Below, one piece after another: positions 28,795 through 38,655 of a stretch of 64,000 nucleotides of DNA. The stretch comes from Anaerolineae bacterium. Its GTDB lineage: Bacteria; Chloroflexota; Anaerolineae; Aggregatilineales; JAFGMM01. The position numbers and the translations under genes were made by a program. The notes beneath the pieces were generated by a model. That model was not told the DNA's origin. It ran no database searches and saw only the letters and a program-made list of their open reading frames with translations. The stretch lies in contig JAOSJO010000025.1 of the NCBI GenBank assembly GCA_027494055.1, positions 329,262 to 393,261 of the forward strand, read 5' to 3'. The stretch's first letter is position 1; every line of letters begins with the position of its first letter.

Positions 28795-30249
28795 ATGAAA
28801 ATGCTGATTGACAGCCAATGGGTCGATGCCTCCGATGGCGCGTGGATGGAGGTCCGCAACCCCGCCACCGGCGAGGTGATCGACACCGTGCCCAAAGGCA
28901 CCCTCGACGACGCGCAGAAGGTTGTGGAGGCCGCACAACGCGGCAAGCTTGCGATGGGCCGGCTGCCGGCGCATGAGCGTGCTGCCATCCTGTCCCGCAT
29001 TGCCGACTCACTCGAGGCCAGCCTCGAATCCCTCGCCGCGCTTCTGGCGACGGAAAACGGCAAACCCATCCGGCAGACGCGCGACGAGGTTCGCGTTACA
29101 GCGCGCATCTTCCGGGGATTTGCGGAAGAGGCGAAGCGCATGTTTGGGCGCGTCACGCCCCTCGACGCCGTGCCTGGCCAGGAGCATCACCTGGCCTTGA
29201 CCATCCGGCAGCCCCTGGGAGTGGTCGCCGCGATCATTCCCTTCAACTATCCGGTGGAGCTTTACGCCCACAAAGCCGCCCCGGCGCTGGCGGCTGGGAA
29301 CGCCGTCATCGTCAAGCCGCCGCCGGAGTGCCCGCTTACGCTATTGAAGATCGCGGCGCTCATGGAAGAAGCGGGGCTGCCGCCGGCCGCCCACCAAGTC
29401 ATCACCGGGCCAGGTGCGCTCATCGGGGAGTTCCTTGCGTCCAGCCCGGACATTCAACTCATCACGTTTACGGGCAGCACCGCCACCGGCCGGCGCATTT
29501 CCGAGCTGGCCGCGCAGAGCCTCAAGCAGGTTCACCTGGAGTTGGGCGGAAACGACGCCCTGATCGTCTGCGCGGACGCAGACCTGGAAAAAGTCGCCGA
29601 CGCGATTGTGTTGGGCCGGCTGGCGCGCGGCAACGGCCAGATTTGCTGCGCCGTCAAGCGCATTTTTGTCGAAACGCCTGCTTATGCGCCGCTCACCGAG
29701 ATTCTGACCCACAAGACAGGCGCGCTCAAGGTCGGAGACCCCCTCGAAGAGGACACTGACGTTGGCCCGCTCATCACCACCAGGGCGGCTGAGCGCGTCG
29801 AGGCCGCCATCCAGGATGCTGTGCGCGTCGGGGCTGCGCTCAAAGCCGGTGGGCACCGCGATGGCACGTTCGTCGAGCCGACGCTCCTGACCGACGTCCC
29901 GGGGACGGCGCGCCTCTTGAGTGAGGAGGTCTTCGGGCCGGTTGCGCCGCTGGTTGCGGTGCAGACCTTCGATGAGGCGGTCGAGCTAACCAACCAAAGC
30001 GTCTACGGGCTTCAGGCGGCGGTCTTCACGCACGACATCGCGCGCGCATTCGATATCGCCTACCGCCTGCATGTGGGCGGGGTCATCGTAAATTGGTCTT
30101 CGGCGCTGCGCGTCGAAACCCTGCCCTTCGGCGGAGTCAAGTTCAGCGGACACGGGCGCGAAGGCGTCCACGACACGCTGGAAGCCATGACCTACCAGAA
30201 AACGATCATCGTGTACAACGCCTTGCCAGGGGTCGCTCCGGGGTACTGA
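28795..30249 (+). CDS. NAD(P)-dependent aldehyde dehydrogenase
   Basis: A 484-residue member of the aldehyde dehydrogenase superfamily, oxidising an aldehyde to the acid with NAD(P)+. Seen: IIPFNYPVELYAHKAAPALA with the substrate-channel Asn, VIVKPP with the cofactor Lys, FTGSTATGR in the Rossmann fold, catalytic Glu in LELGG and catalytic Cys in GQICCAVKR, then EEVFGPVAPL. The start ATG at 28795 has a GGGAG site. It is the first gene of an operon with a sugar-type ABC transporter, so an aldehyde made from an imported sugar (lactaldehyde or glycolaldehyde type) is a reasonable substrate; this is inference. Confidence 0.9.
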   Translation: MKMLIDSQWVDASDGAWMEVRNPATGEVIDTVPKGTLDDAQKVVEAAQRGKLAMGRLPAHERAAILSRIADSLEASLESLAALLATENGKPIRQTRDEVRVTARIFRGFAEEAKRMFGRVTPLDAVPGQEHHLALTIRQPLGVVAAIIPFNYPVELYAHKAAPALAAGNAVIVKPPPECPLTLLKIAALMEEAGLPPAAHQVITGPGALIGEFLASSPDIQLITFTGSTATGRRISELAAQSLKQVHLELGGNDALIVCADADLEKVADAIVLGRLARGNGQICCAVKRIFVETPAYAPLTEILTHKTGALKVGDPLEEDTDVGPLITTRAAERVEAAIQDAVRVGAALKAGGHRDGTFVEPTLLTDVPGTARLLSEEVFGPVAPLVAVQTFDEAVELTNQSVYGLQAAVFTHDIARAFDIAYRLHVGGVIVNWSSALRVETLPFGGVKFSGHGREGVHDTLEAMTYQKTIIVYNALPGVAPGY

Positions 30250-30253
30250 GCGG

Positions 30254-31796
30254 ATGTCAGACGCTAGCTTCCTCCGGATGCGGGGGATAAGCAAAAGCTA
30301 CAGGGTGACGCAGGCCTTGCGCGCGGTGGATTTCTCCGCCGACGCCGGCGAGGTGCACGCCATTGTCGGCGAGAACGGGGCGGGGAAGTCCACGCTGGTC
30401 AAGATTCTCGCCGGCGCGGTCGCGCGCGACGCGGGCGAAATTCTGCTCGACGGCGAGCCGGTGTCTGTCGACTCGCCGCTTCATGCTCACCGCCTGGGGA
30501 TTTACGCCGTCTACCAGGAGTTCAGCCTGGTCCCGCACCTCTCAATCACCGAGAACATCCTGATGGGGCAGATGCCCACCGGCAGGGTGGACTGGTGGGT
30601 CAATTGGCGGGCGGCGCACCGCCAGGCGCAAGACATCCTGGAGCGGATCGGGTTTCACGGGTTTAACGTCAGGACGCCGGTTGCGCGGCTGAGCGTTCCG
30701 CATCAGCAAATGGTGGAGATCGCCAAGGCGGTGGCCGGCCGGCCGCGCATCCTGATCCTGGATGAGCCGTCCGCCGTGCTCTCGCAGGAGGAGCTGAAAT
30801 CCCTCTTCCGCCTGATCAGACAACTCCGCGATCAATCGACGCTGGTCCTGTACATCTCCCACCGGCTTGATGAAGTCTTCGAGGTGGCGGATCGAATCAC
30901 CGTGCTGAAGGATGGGGAGTTGGTCGGCACGGTGCGGCCCCAGGAGATCGACGAGGACCGACTCATCAAGATGATGGTAGGGCGAACGCTGGACGAAATC
31001 TACCCGCCCCGCCGCTCGCAGCCGGGCGCGGAAATCCTGTCGGTCAGGAATCTCAGCAAAGCCGGCGCTTTCGAGGAGATCAGCTTCTCCCTTGCGCGCG
31101 GCGAGATCCTCGGCCTTTTCGGGCTGGTGGGGAGCGGTCGCACCCAGGTGGCGCGATGCCTCTTCGGCGCAGACCCCTTCACCGCCGGCGAGATTCGCCT
31201 GAAGGGGGAAGCCGTTTCACCCCAAGCACCCACGGGGTGCCGTCGCCGCGGGTGTCGGCTTTCTCACCGAAGACCGCAAGCAGAACGGCCTGGTGATGAG
31301 CTGCTCGGTCCGGGATAACGTGAGCCTGGCCTCCATGCCGAGCGTGAGCCAATTGGGGGTGCTGAAGCGCCGCCAGCAAGAAGAGCGGGTGCGGGCGATG
31401 GTGCAAGAGCTGGCGATTCGGCCTCCCCAGATCGAGCGGTTGGTGCGGTCTCTCAGCGGCGGCAACCAGCAGAAGGTCGCGCTGGCGAAGTGGCTGCTCA
31501 CCCAGGCGGAGGTGCTGATGCTGGACGAGCCGACGCGCGGCGTGGACGTCGCCACCAAGGTGGAGATTTATCAGATCATGCGCGACCTGGCGGAGCGGGG
31601 AATCGGGTTCCTGCTCATCTCTTCGGAGATGCTCGAGATTCTCGGCATGAGCGACCGGATACTGGTGATGCGCGAGGGCAGGCTGGTCGGCGAGCTGACA
31701 AAGGCAGAGGCGACTGAAGAACACCTGCTCTCGCTTGCAACCGTCATGAGCCAGAGGACAGAGGCGCACTATGCAAACGTCGTCCCGCCTCGATGA
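30254..31796 (+). CDS. Sugar ABC transporter ATP-binding protein, RbsA/MglA type (one frameshift)
   Basis: A duplicated ATPase of about 513 residues that powers a CUT2-type carbohydrate importer. First domain: Walker A GENGAGKSTL, signature-like LSVPHQQ and Walker B ILILDEPSA. Second domain: degenerate P-loop GLVGSGRTQ, signature SLSGGNQQKVALAKW and Walker B LMLDEPTRGVDV. This active/degenerate pairing is usual for RbsA. The frame breaks near 31221-31224, where CCCC stands for an expected CCC. Four bases separate it from the aldehyde dehydrogenase stop, and the permease start overlaps its end by 26 bases. Confidence 0.88.
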
Positions 31797-32761
31797 GGTG
31801 AAGCAGCGATTGCGCGCGGCGCTGCCGGCCCAGTTTCTCGGCCAAACCTCGCAGCGCCGCTGGGCAGACTACGGCTTCATGGCGGCGTTCATCATTCTGA
31901 TGCTGATTGCCGCCACGGCCACCGACACGTTTTTCACCGAGCGCAACATCAGCAATGTGCTGCGCCAGATCGCCGCCAACGGCCTCATCAGCCTGGGGAT
32001 GCTGATCGTGATCCTGACCGGCGGGATCGATCTCTCGGTCGGGTCCGTCGTCGCGCTGGCGGGGATCATGGCGACTGGCCTGCAGGCGCAGATACCGCTT
32101 CCGCTCGCCATCCTTGTCGCGCTGGTCGTTTCCGGTCCTCGCGGGCGCGTTCAACGGCATCATGATCGCGCGCTTCAAGCTGGCGCCCTTCATCGTGACC
32201 CTGGCAACCCTGGGGGGAATCCAGGGGTTGGTGTATGTCTACTCAGACACACCGCAGTCTCCCACCGACCCCGCTTTCCGCCAGTTGCTTGGCGGGTTCA
32301 TCGGTCCGGTGGCGGTCGCGACGATCATCATGGTCATCTGTTACCCGGTGGTGTGGTTCTTTCTGAACCGGACCACCTCTGGTCGGGCGATCTTCGCCAT
32401 TGGCGGCAACGAGGAAGCGGTCCGACTGGCCGGCATCAGCGTCGAGCGCCATATCGTGCTGGCGTATGTGCTGTCGGGCCTGTTCTCTGGCATGGCGGGC
32501 GTGCTGTTGGCCGCCCGGCTGGGCATCGCTCAGCCGAGCCTGGGCGCGGCCTACGAGCTGGACGCCATCGCCGCGACCGTCATCGGTGGCGCGATTCTGG
32601 GCGGGGGCGGCGGCAGTGTGGCCGGCACGTTTGGCGGCGTCTTGATCCTGGGGTTGATCGACAACCTGCTCAATCTCTACAACGTGCAATCGTACTACCA
32701 GCAGATTCTCAAGGGCGCCATCATCCTGTTCGCTGTGCTCGTGCGACGGAAGGAGACGTGA
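31771..32761 (+). CDS. Sugar ABC transporter permease, RbsC type (one frameshift)
   Basis: An inner-membrane permease of about 330 residues with 8-10 hydrophobic segments. The CUT2 family core is seen as NGLISLGMLIVILTGGIDLS and, after a frameshift near 32135, FNGIMIARFKLAPFIVTLAT, then FAIGGNEEAVRLAGI (the cytoplasmic coupling loop to the ATPase) and TVIGGAILGGGGGSVAGTF. It forms the transmembrane pore with the preceding ATPase. Confidence 0.86.
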
Positions 32762-32890
32762 GCCTTTCCACCCGGGGATGCGAAGCCTGGAAGGGTATCT
32801 CTGCAAAGGAGGTGAAGTGGGAGGAACATTAACAACCTCGGATCAAATACCGCCGAATTATGACGATCTGACAAGAGGAGGATGCTTGCT

Positions 32891-33844
32891 ATGAACCGGA
32901 GAGCCGCATTAAACACGGTGCTGATTGCCACGCTGTTGCTCGTGGCTATCGTGCCGGGCGCCGCACAGGAACCAAGGACCATCCGCATCGGTATGGTGAA
33001 CTTTACGCTGTGTTGCGCCTACTTCATCGGCATGTCGCAGGCTGTGGAAGAAGAAGCAGCCTTTTACTCCAACATCGAGTTAATCATCACCGACGCCAAC
33101 GGTGACGCCGCCAAGCTCACGTCGGACGTAGAAGACGTGCTGGCGCAGAACGTTGATGGGATCATCATCAGCGGCGGGCCGCTTGAGGCCGCGCCCGCTG
33201 CCCTGGATGCGATCGAGGCTGCCGGCGTTCCCGTCGTGCTGGTAGACCGTCTGCTGAAGGGCGGAGAATATACCAGTTGGATCGGCCCGGACAACTACAC
33301 CATCGGCGTCCAGGATGGGCAGTACATCGTTGACCGGCTGGGCGGGGAGGGCCGCCTGGTCGTGCTGCGCGGTGGCCCGGCAGACAACTCAATCGGCCTG
33401 GATCGCACCAACGGTATGCTGTCCGTCGTCGAACAATCCAATATTGAGGTCGAGACTGCGCCTGACTTTGGCGGCTGGAGCGAAGACGGCGGGTTCACGC
33501 TCATGGAGGATCTGCTGGCGCGCTTTGACACAATCGACGCCGTTTTCTGCGAGAACGACTCGATGTGCCTGGGCGCACAGAAGGCCATTGGGGACGCTGG
33601 GCGCAGCGAGGAGATGTTCCTGGTAGGCGTCGATGGTCAGAAAGAGGCGCTGCTGCAGATACTGAACGGCACCAACTACGCCGCGACCGGGTTGAACAAC
33701 TCAGACCAAATCGGGCGTGCTGCGTTCCATCGCCTGATGGCGATACTCGCCGGAGCCGTGGCACCGAAGGATACGGTTCTGCCCTCGCCACTCATCACAA
33801 TCGACAACGTTGGGAGGTACTACAATCCGGATAGCGTCTTCTAG
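32891..33844 (+). CDS. Periplasmic sugar-binding protein of ABC transporter
   Basis: An extracytoplasmic substrate-binding protein of about 317 residues. The signal peptide (MNRRAALNTVLIATLLLVAI) ends at GAAQ, without a lipobox Cys. The mature part has the type-1 periplasmic binding fold: TIRIGMVNFTLCCAYFIG, VLAQNVDGIIISGGPLEA, VPVVLVDRLL, GRLVVLRGGPADNSIGLDR and TIDAVFCENDSMCLG. The second of two close ATGs (32891) is preferred because of the GAGGAGG site ten bases upstream. It is the last gene of the operon; the ligand cannot be read from sequence. Confidence 0.88.
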   Translation: MNRRAALNTVLIATLLLVAIVPGAAQEPRTIRIGMVNFTLCCAYFIGMSQAVEEEAAFYSNIELIITDANGDAAKLTSDVEDVLAQNVDGIIISGGPLEAAPAALDAIEAAGVPVVLVDRLLKGGEYTSWIGPDNYTIGVQDGQYIVDRLGGEGRLVVLRGGPADNSIGLDRTNGMLSVVEQSNIEVETAPDFGGWSEDGGFTLMEDLLARFDTIDAVFCENDSMCLGAQKAIGDAGRSEEMFLVGVDGQKEALLQILNGTNYAATGLNNSDQIGRAAFHRLMAILAGAVAPKDTVLPSPLITIDNVGRYYNPDSVF

Positions 33845-33900
33845 GCTCGCTGTGTGACATCCCGCCTGCGTCCATTCGGGCCGGCGGGGCACATTCTGGT

Positions 33901-33945
33901 CGTGGTGGATCCCTGGAGGCAGGTGCAAGAAGGGGATCCACCACG
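33901..33945. terminator. Bidirectional terminator-like hairpin
   Basis: CGTGGTGGATCCC (33901-33913) pairs perfectly with GGGATCCACCACG (33933-33945) across a 19-base loop, followed by TCTTTC. It lies between the convergent sugar operon and integrase genes. Confidence 0.65.
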
Positions 33946-34036
33946 TCTTTCAGGCGTGTGAATCCTGTATGGAATAGAACGTGTGGAGAGGTGCTTCCCC
34001 AGTTGTTTGCCGGGTACACGCAGGCCGGATGCGCCC

Positions 34037-35034
34037 CTAGATTCCCAGGCGCGAGGCAATCCGGTCGCTGTGCTTGTCTTTCTTGACCGCGATGCGCTTC
34101 ACATACACGCGCGTCGTCTTGAGGTGCGCGTGCCCAAGGGCGTCCTGCGTCTCGATCAGGCTGCCGGTTTCCTCGGCCACCATGCGCGCGAAGGTGTGGC
34201 GGGTCTGGTGCAGGTGGATGTGCGGGATGCCGGCCTCCAGCGCGTACCGCTTCAGGTTCTCGACGAAAGCGCGCGCCGTCAGCGGCGGGCCGGGCCGGCC
34301 GGCGCGGTCGTGCCGCGTCCACAGTGGCGTCTCAGGCCGCATGTGCTCCAGCCGCCCGCTCGCGCTCAGGTAGTGGAGCAGGGCGGTCTGCGCCTGCGCG
34401 TTGGCGACCTCGCGCTCGACGAAGTCGCCGCCCTTGACCTGCGCGCGTATCTTCATCACGTCGCCGACCTTCACGTCGCCCCAGCGCAATCCGATGACCT
34501 CCGCACGCCGCATCCCGGTGAGGATGTAGAGCAGGAAGAGTGCGTAATCCCGCTTCGCGTGCAGGTTGTCGATGGCGTGTTGTCGTATGATCGTTAATAG
34601 CGCCTGGATTTCCTCGTCTGCGAGCGCCTGCGCGCGCTTGTTCTGGTAGGGAGCCGGCGCTTCGGGCCGGGCAATCCGGGTGGGGTTGGACGTGATGACC
34701 TGCTGGAGTTTCTCGTCCTTCCTGGCCAATTCGTAGAACGACGACACGCGGCAGACGTATCCGTAAATCGTGGATGGCGCCAGCCCTCGGCTTCGAGGGA
34801 ACGCCGCCACGCAGCGACGTCGCCCGGCGTCACCGCGTTGGTCCAGGCTTGCCGGCGAAGTCGAAGAAGGCGTTGAGGATGCTGACCTTGGACTGCACGT
34901 ACTCGGCGTAGCGGTGTGGCGTCGGGCCGCGTCGTGCTCTCCGCCCAGACGACCAGCGCGTCGGCGAGGTGGCGCGACACCGTGCGCCGGATGACGATTG
35001 TGCCTTCGGCGGGGCCTCTGCTTTCGGCGTCCAT
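34037..35034 (-). CDS. Tyrosine recombinase/integrase (frameshifts in N-terminal third)
   Basis: About 330 residues. N-terminal pieces in successive frames (MDAESRGPAEGTIVIRRTVS, then YAEYVQSKVSILNAFFDFAG, then LAPSTIYGYVCRVSSFYELA) form the core-binding domain; breaks lie near 34910, 34850 and 34790. The catalytic domain is intact from there: Arg in LTGMRRAEVIGL, HLHQTRHTFARM, then DALGHAHLKTTRVYV with the last His and Tyr. It stands beside the clamp/ArdC cassette in opposite orientation, the usual place for the integrase of an integrative element, but no attachment repeats were found. Confidence 0.8.
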
Positions 35035-35155
35035 AATGCCCTCCGTATGGTTCCCATTCTGTCATCGTCGTGGAACCATAAGCCATTTTAGCACGAAAGT
35101 TCTATGATTGGAATCATCCGTGCACAGGATTCTCCCCGCTGCTGATGGGGTCAAA

Positions 35156-35183
35156 AGAGGCCGGCCCTGGTGGGCCGACCTCT
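35156..35183 (-). terminator. Hairpin with minus-strand T run
   Basis: AGAGGCCGGCCC and GGGCCGACCTCT pair around a four-base loop with one mismatch, and TTTT follows on the minus strand. A CCCCC/GGGGG hairpin followed by CTTTTTC lies about 90 bases further on (35254-35285). Confidence 0.5.
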
Positions 35184-35295
35184 CTTCCGGTTCCGCGCCT
35201 GTCTCACGCCAGGCTGATGCAAGCGCACACCGTCACCCTCTATCCCCAAGCCAATGCCCCCCCAAGAATTGGGGGTGACTTTTTCGTCCTTTCCT

Positions 35296-35334
35296 ATTGA
35301 CATTTCCGGCTAGTTGCTATATGATAATGTCAAC
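35296..35334 (+). promoter_or_regulatory. Promoter with flanking palindrome arms
   Basis: TTGACA (35297-35302), a 17-base spacer and TATGAT (35320-35325). TTGACATT over the -35 box is exactly inverted as AATGTCAA at 35327-35334, so a repressor dimer or looped pair could cover the promoter. It drives the 35461-39102 cassette. Confidence 0.75.
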
Positions 35335-35460
35335 AACGAGGGGAAACCCTCCAGAGACAAAACCCACCGGAGAGGGTGACCGGAGACACGGGGGAGCGGC
35401 CCCGGAACAAGGGCGCAAAATCGGAAGGCGGTGTCACATCTACTTCAAGGAGGTTCCCAA

Positions 35461-35810
35461 ATGTCCGATCACTTCACCGACGGGTTACCTCACCAGGTAA
35501 CCCTCTACATCCCCTCCACCTTCGACGTCGACAAACCCCTGAATGCCGACGCCGCCGACTGGTGGGTGAGAAACGCGCTGACGTTCCTCGCCGACCTGTT
35601 CGGCGGCGCGACTGCCCAGGCTGCCACTGGCGCTTGGTAGCAAGTAGCGGCGACCTGGTTACTGAGACAGTGACCATAGTCTACGCAAACGCGGCTGAGC
35701 TGTCAAGCGAAAGCCTGGAGGCGGTGTACACCTACTGCCGCACTCTGAAAGAGGAGCTGGAGCAGGAGGCGTTCGCCGTCGAAATCGACGGGGTCCTCTA
35801 CATCTTCTAG
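35461..35810 (+). CDS. Small protein of unknown function (one frameshift)
   Basis: About 115 residues. The start ATG has an AAGGAGG site. MSDHFTDGLPHQVTLYIPST leads to LTFLADLFGGATAQAATGAW; after a frame change near 35630 the protein continues as SSGDLVTETVTIVYANAAEL and ends TYCRTLKEELEQEAFAVEID with a final strand GVLYIF. As read, the first frame stops at a TAG at 35638. It looks like a compact alpha/beta domain with no membrane segment. I do not recognise the family. It is the first gene of the element cassette. Confidence 0.55.
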
Positions 35811-36058
35811 CACTCCTGGGGGGCGCGCCCACGCGCCCCCACACCGCCCCCTTCCGACATATCTTAGAACGTGACCAACATGCCAGGAGTAACCGAACGC
35901 GGTGAGGAGCCGGTCCAATATCGTTGAGCGCGCCCGCGCGCTCTGAAGGCCTGGGACGCTGGGCCAAGTGAGGGCCGGCCTGGGACGCCAGCACGGGGGT
36001 TGGAGTCCTCCCCCTGGCAGCCTTTTTCGAAGAATCGCAGAGTTTTGGAGGTGACGAG

Positions 36059-37261
36059 ATGTCTGAGTCAATCACGCAGGGTCGCGCCGACGCCGGCGCG
36101 ACGGAAGCGTCGGGCGTGACGCCATCGACGGGCACGCGCCCGACCCCTGTCATGTGTGTCTCCGTGCAACAGGCCGACCTCAAGGCGGCGCTGGCGGTCG
36201 TCAACCGGGTGCAGAAGCAGCGGCTGCCGGTCCTGGCCGGCGTGCGGCTGGCGACAACAGGCGAGGGCCTGGCGCTGGCGCGCACCGACCTGGAGCTGGA
36301 GCTGATCCGCACCGTGCCGGCCCGCGTCGACACGCCGGGCGCGTGCATCGCGCCGGCGGCGGCGCTCGCGCAGATCGTGCGCGAGCTGCCCCGCGGCGCG
36401 GTCACGCTCGAAAGCGACGGCGTCGCCCTCACGGTGCGCTGCAGCATCTTCACCGCGACGCTGCCGTGCTTTCGCCTCGACGATTTCCCCGCCGTTCCCG
36501 ACGGCGGGGAGACCGTCGCCGAGGTGGACGCGGGCTGGCTGCGCGATGTGGCGGCGCACGTGCTGCCGGCGGCTGCGACCGACAGCACGCGGCCCATCCT
36601 GACCGCGGTCGACCTCTGGATCGACGGCGGCGCGGTGGCGTCGGTGGCCGCCGCCGACGGGTTCCGGCTGGCGGCGTGGGACGGCTTCCGCACCGCCCGC
36701 CTGGGTCCGGAAGCGCGGCGCTTCCTGCTGCCGGCGCGCGCCCTCCGCCAGGCGGTCAAGTGCCTGCCCCGCGCGGGCGCGGTCGCCATCGGCGCCATCG
36801 GCCCGGAGCGCGCCACCCTGTCCTGGGACGGCGCGCAGGCCAACCTCTGGCTGGTCGAGGGCCAGTACCCGCGCCTCGAGGAGGTGATCCCGCGCGACCC
36901 GCCCGTGACCGTCATCGCCGACACCGCCGCGCTCCTGGAAGCGTGCAAGGCGCTGCGGCCGGCGGCGCAGGAGGCCGGCGACGCGGTCCGGCTCGGCGTC
37001 GCGCCGGGCGCGCCGCTGAGGATGTGGACGCTCAAAGAGGGCGTGGTCACTGCCGAGGTGGCGGTCGATGTGCAGGCCGCGGGCGAAGGCGACTTCGTGA
37101 TCGGCTTCCACGTGGATTACCTGATCGACGCGCTCGCGCCGGTCCGCGCCACGACGGTGCGGATCGGGCTGACGAAGCCCGCGGCGCCGGCACGCATCGA
37201 AGCTGCCGACCCCGCCGAGCCATACCTCGCCGTCGTCATGCCGATGCACCTGCGCGGTTAG
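36059..37261 (+). CDS. dnaN: DNA polymerase III beta sliding-clamp paralogue
   Basis: A 400-residue beta clamp. After an unusual Thr-rich N-terminal extension of about 30 residues come three repeated clamp folds: VQQADLKAALAVVNRVQKQR, RTDLELELIRTVPARVDTPG, LPCFRLDDFPAVPD, STRPILTAVDLWI, ADGFRLAAWDGF, LVEGQYPRLEEVIPRD and the C-terminal YLAVVMPMHLRG, which matches the usual VMPMR tail. The ribosome site is GGAGGTG. The clamp normally tethers polymerase to DNA; a copy here, beside an integrase and antirestriction gene, is more likely element-encoded than the housekeeping dnaN, which usually sits next to dnaA/recF. Confidence 0.85.
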   Translation: MSESITQGRADAGATEASGVTPSTGTRPTPVMCVSVQQADLKAALAVVNRVQKQRLPVLAGVRLATTGEGLALARTDLELELIRTVPARVDTPGACIAPAAALAQIVRELPRGAVTLESDGVALTVRCSIFTATLPCFRLDDFPAVPDGGETVAEVDAGWLRDVAAHVLPAAATDSTRPILTAVDLWIDGGAVASVAAADGFRLAAWDGFRTARLGPEARRFLLPARALRQAVKCLPRAGAVAIGAIGPERATLSWDGAQANLWLVEGQYPRLEEVIPRDPPVTVIADTAALLEACKALRPAAQEAGDAVRLGVAPGAPLRMWTLKEGVVTAEVAVDVQAAGEGDFVIGFHVDYLIDALAPVRATTVRIGLTKPAAPARIEAADPAEPYLAVVMPMHLRG

Positions 37262-37334
37262 GCTAACCACGGAGCAGTTGGTCACCGGTGGGGCGGGCCA
37301 GTCCCGCCCCACCACGACCGATAAGGAGACACAC

Positions 37335-38192
37335 ATGAGCAAGGAACGCCAGAAAGTGACGGCTGCCGACCTGCGCGCCCGCATCGCAGAGCGCGTACAG
37401 CGGCTCGCCGGGCTGGTGGACGCGGCGAAGCGCAGCGACGAAATGCGCACCTACCTCGCGTTCTGCGCGCGCTTCCACCGGTACAGCTTCAACAACGTGA
37501 TGCTGATCTGCGCCCAGCGCCCCGGCGCCACCCACGTGGCCGGCTACAAGACCTGGCAGAAGCTGGGCCGGCAGGTGCGCAAGGGCGAGCGCGGCATCGC
37601 GATCCTGGCGCCGGTGACGTTCCGGCGGCGCGACCCGGAGACGGGCGAGGCAACCGGCGCGACCGGCCTCACGTTCCGGACCGCGTGGGTCTTCGACGTG
37701 AGCCAGACCGAGGGCGACCCGCTCCCGGAGGTGCGCTGGCTCGCAGAAGGGCAGGATGGCGCGGCGCTGGCGGATGCGCTGCGCGCTTACGCCGCGTCCC
37801 TGGGCATCGCCGTGCGCGACGCCGACACCGGCGGCGCGGGCGGCGTGAGCAAGGGCGGCGCCATCGACCTGAGCGCGGACCTGGCGCCGCTGGGGCGCGC
37901 CGCCGTGCTCGCGCACGAGCTGGCGCACGAGCTGCTGCACCGCGATCCGGCGGTGCGCGCCACGACCACCCGCGCGCAGCGCGAGCACCAGGCCGAGGCC
38001 GTGGCTTACGTGGTGCTGGCGCACTTCGGGCACGACCTGCCCTCCAGCGGGGTCTACCTGGCGCTGTGGGACGCGGACGCGGCCACGCTCCAGGCCAACC
38101 TGGAGGCGGTGCAGCGCGCCGCCGGCCAGATCATCGGCGCGCTCGAAGCGCCTGGGGTGGCGCCTGTGGCGGCGCGCCAGGCGGAAGGATAA
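37335..38192 (+). CDS. ArdC-type antirestriction protein with M78-like metallopeptidase domain
   Basis: A 285-residue protein. The N-terminal ArdC single-strand-DNA-binding domain contains FHRYSFNNVMLICAQRPGAT, VAGYKTWQKLGRQVRKGERG and IAILAPVTFRRRD. The C-terminal domain has the zinc motif HELAHELLHRD with a downstream Glu in REHQAEAVAYVV, as in M78 (ImmA/IrrE-like) peptidases. ArdC proteins coat incoming single strands of conjugative plasmids and block restriction. ATG 37335 has an AAGGAG site. It follows the clamp by about 70 bases in the same transcript and suggests entry as single-stranded DNA. Confidence 0.88.
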   Translation: MSKERQKVTAADLRARIAERVQRLAGLVDAAKRSDEMRTYLAFCARFHRYSFNNVMLICAQRPGATHVAGYKTWQKLGRQVRKGERGIAILAPVTFRRRDPETGEATGATGLTFRTAWVFDVSQTEGDPLPEVRWLAEGQDGAALADALRAYAASLGIAVRDADTGGAGGVSKGGAIDLSADLAPLGRAAVLAHELAHELLHRDPAVRATTTRAQREHQAEAVAYVVLAHFGHDLPSSGVYLALWDADAATLQANLEAVQRAAGQIIGALEAPGVAPVAARQAEG

Positions 38193-38241
38193 GATAGAGG
38201 GGCGAGGCGCCGCCTCGCCCCCCGGCAGAAAGGAGTGGGCT

Positions 38242-38645
38242 ATGCCCGAAAAACTCGCCATCGGGATCACCAACCTGGACAACAAGACGGCCTTCGTGGC
38301 GCCAGCGCTCAAGATCGACCGCTACCTGGTCGATGGACAGTGGCGCCGCCGCGACGACGGCTGGCAGCACGGCCAGCAGGTGGAGATGGTCACCGTTCCA
38401 ATCGCTACCAAATCGCAGCCGGCGATCAAACAACCGTGCTCTACCTCGCCAAGCAGCCTATCGGCTACATCATGGTCACCGGCATCGAGATGGTGGAGCG
38501 CGACCGGATGATGGACGAGCACCTGGCCGCGCTGGACTTCCCCAGCCTGGAGGCGTTCCTGCGCGAAGGTGGGGCCATCTTCGGGCCGAAGCTCTGGTTC
38601 GTCCGCTTCGAGCGTCTGAGCCGGCTCGATGCCACCCCACAGTGA
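38242..38645 (+). CDS. Unknown protein of the element cassette (one frameshift)
   Basis: About 134 residues. MPEKLAIGITNLDNKTAFVA and KIDRYLVDGQWRRRDDGWQH are joined, after a one-base shift near 38400, to NRYQIAAGDQTTVLYLAKQP, IGYIMVTGIEMVERDRMMDE and FGPKLWFVRFERLSRLD. The ribosome site GAAAGGAG supports the start. The sequence predicts a mixed alpha/beta fold with a basic, Trp-containing middle. No family recognised. It sits 49 bases after the ArdC-type gene. Confidence 0.5.
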
Positions 38646-38655
38646 GGGCGTAGCC

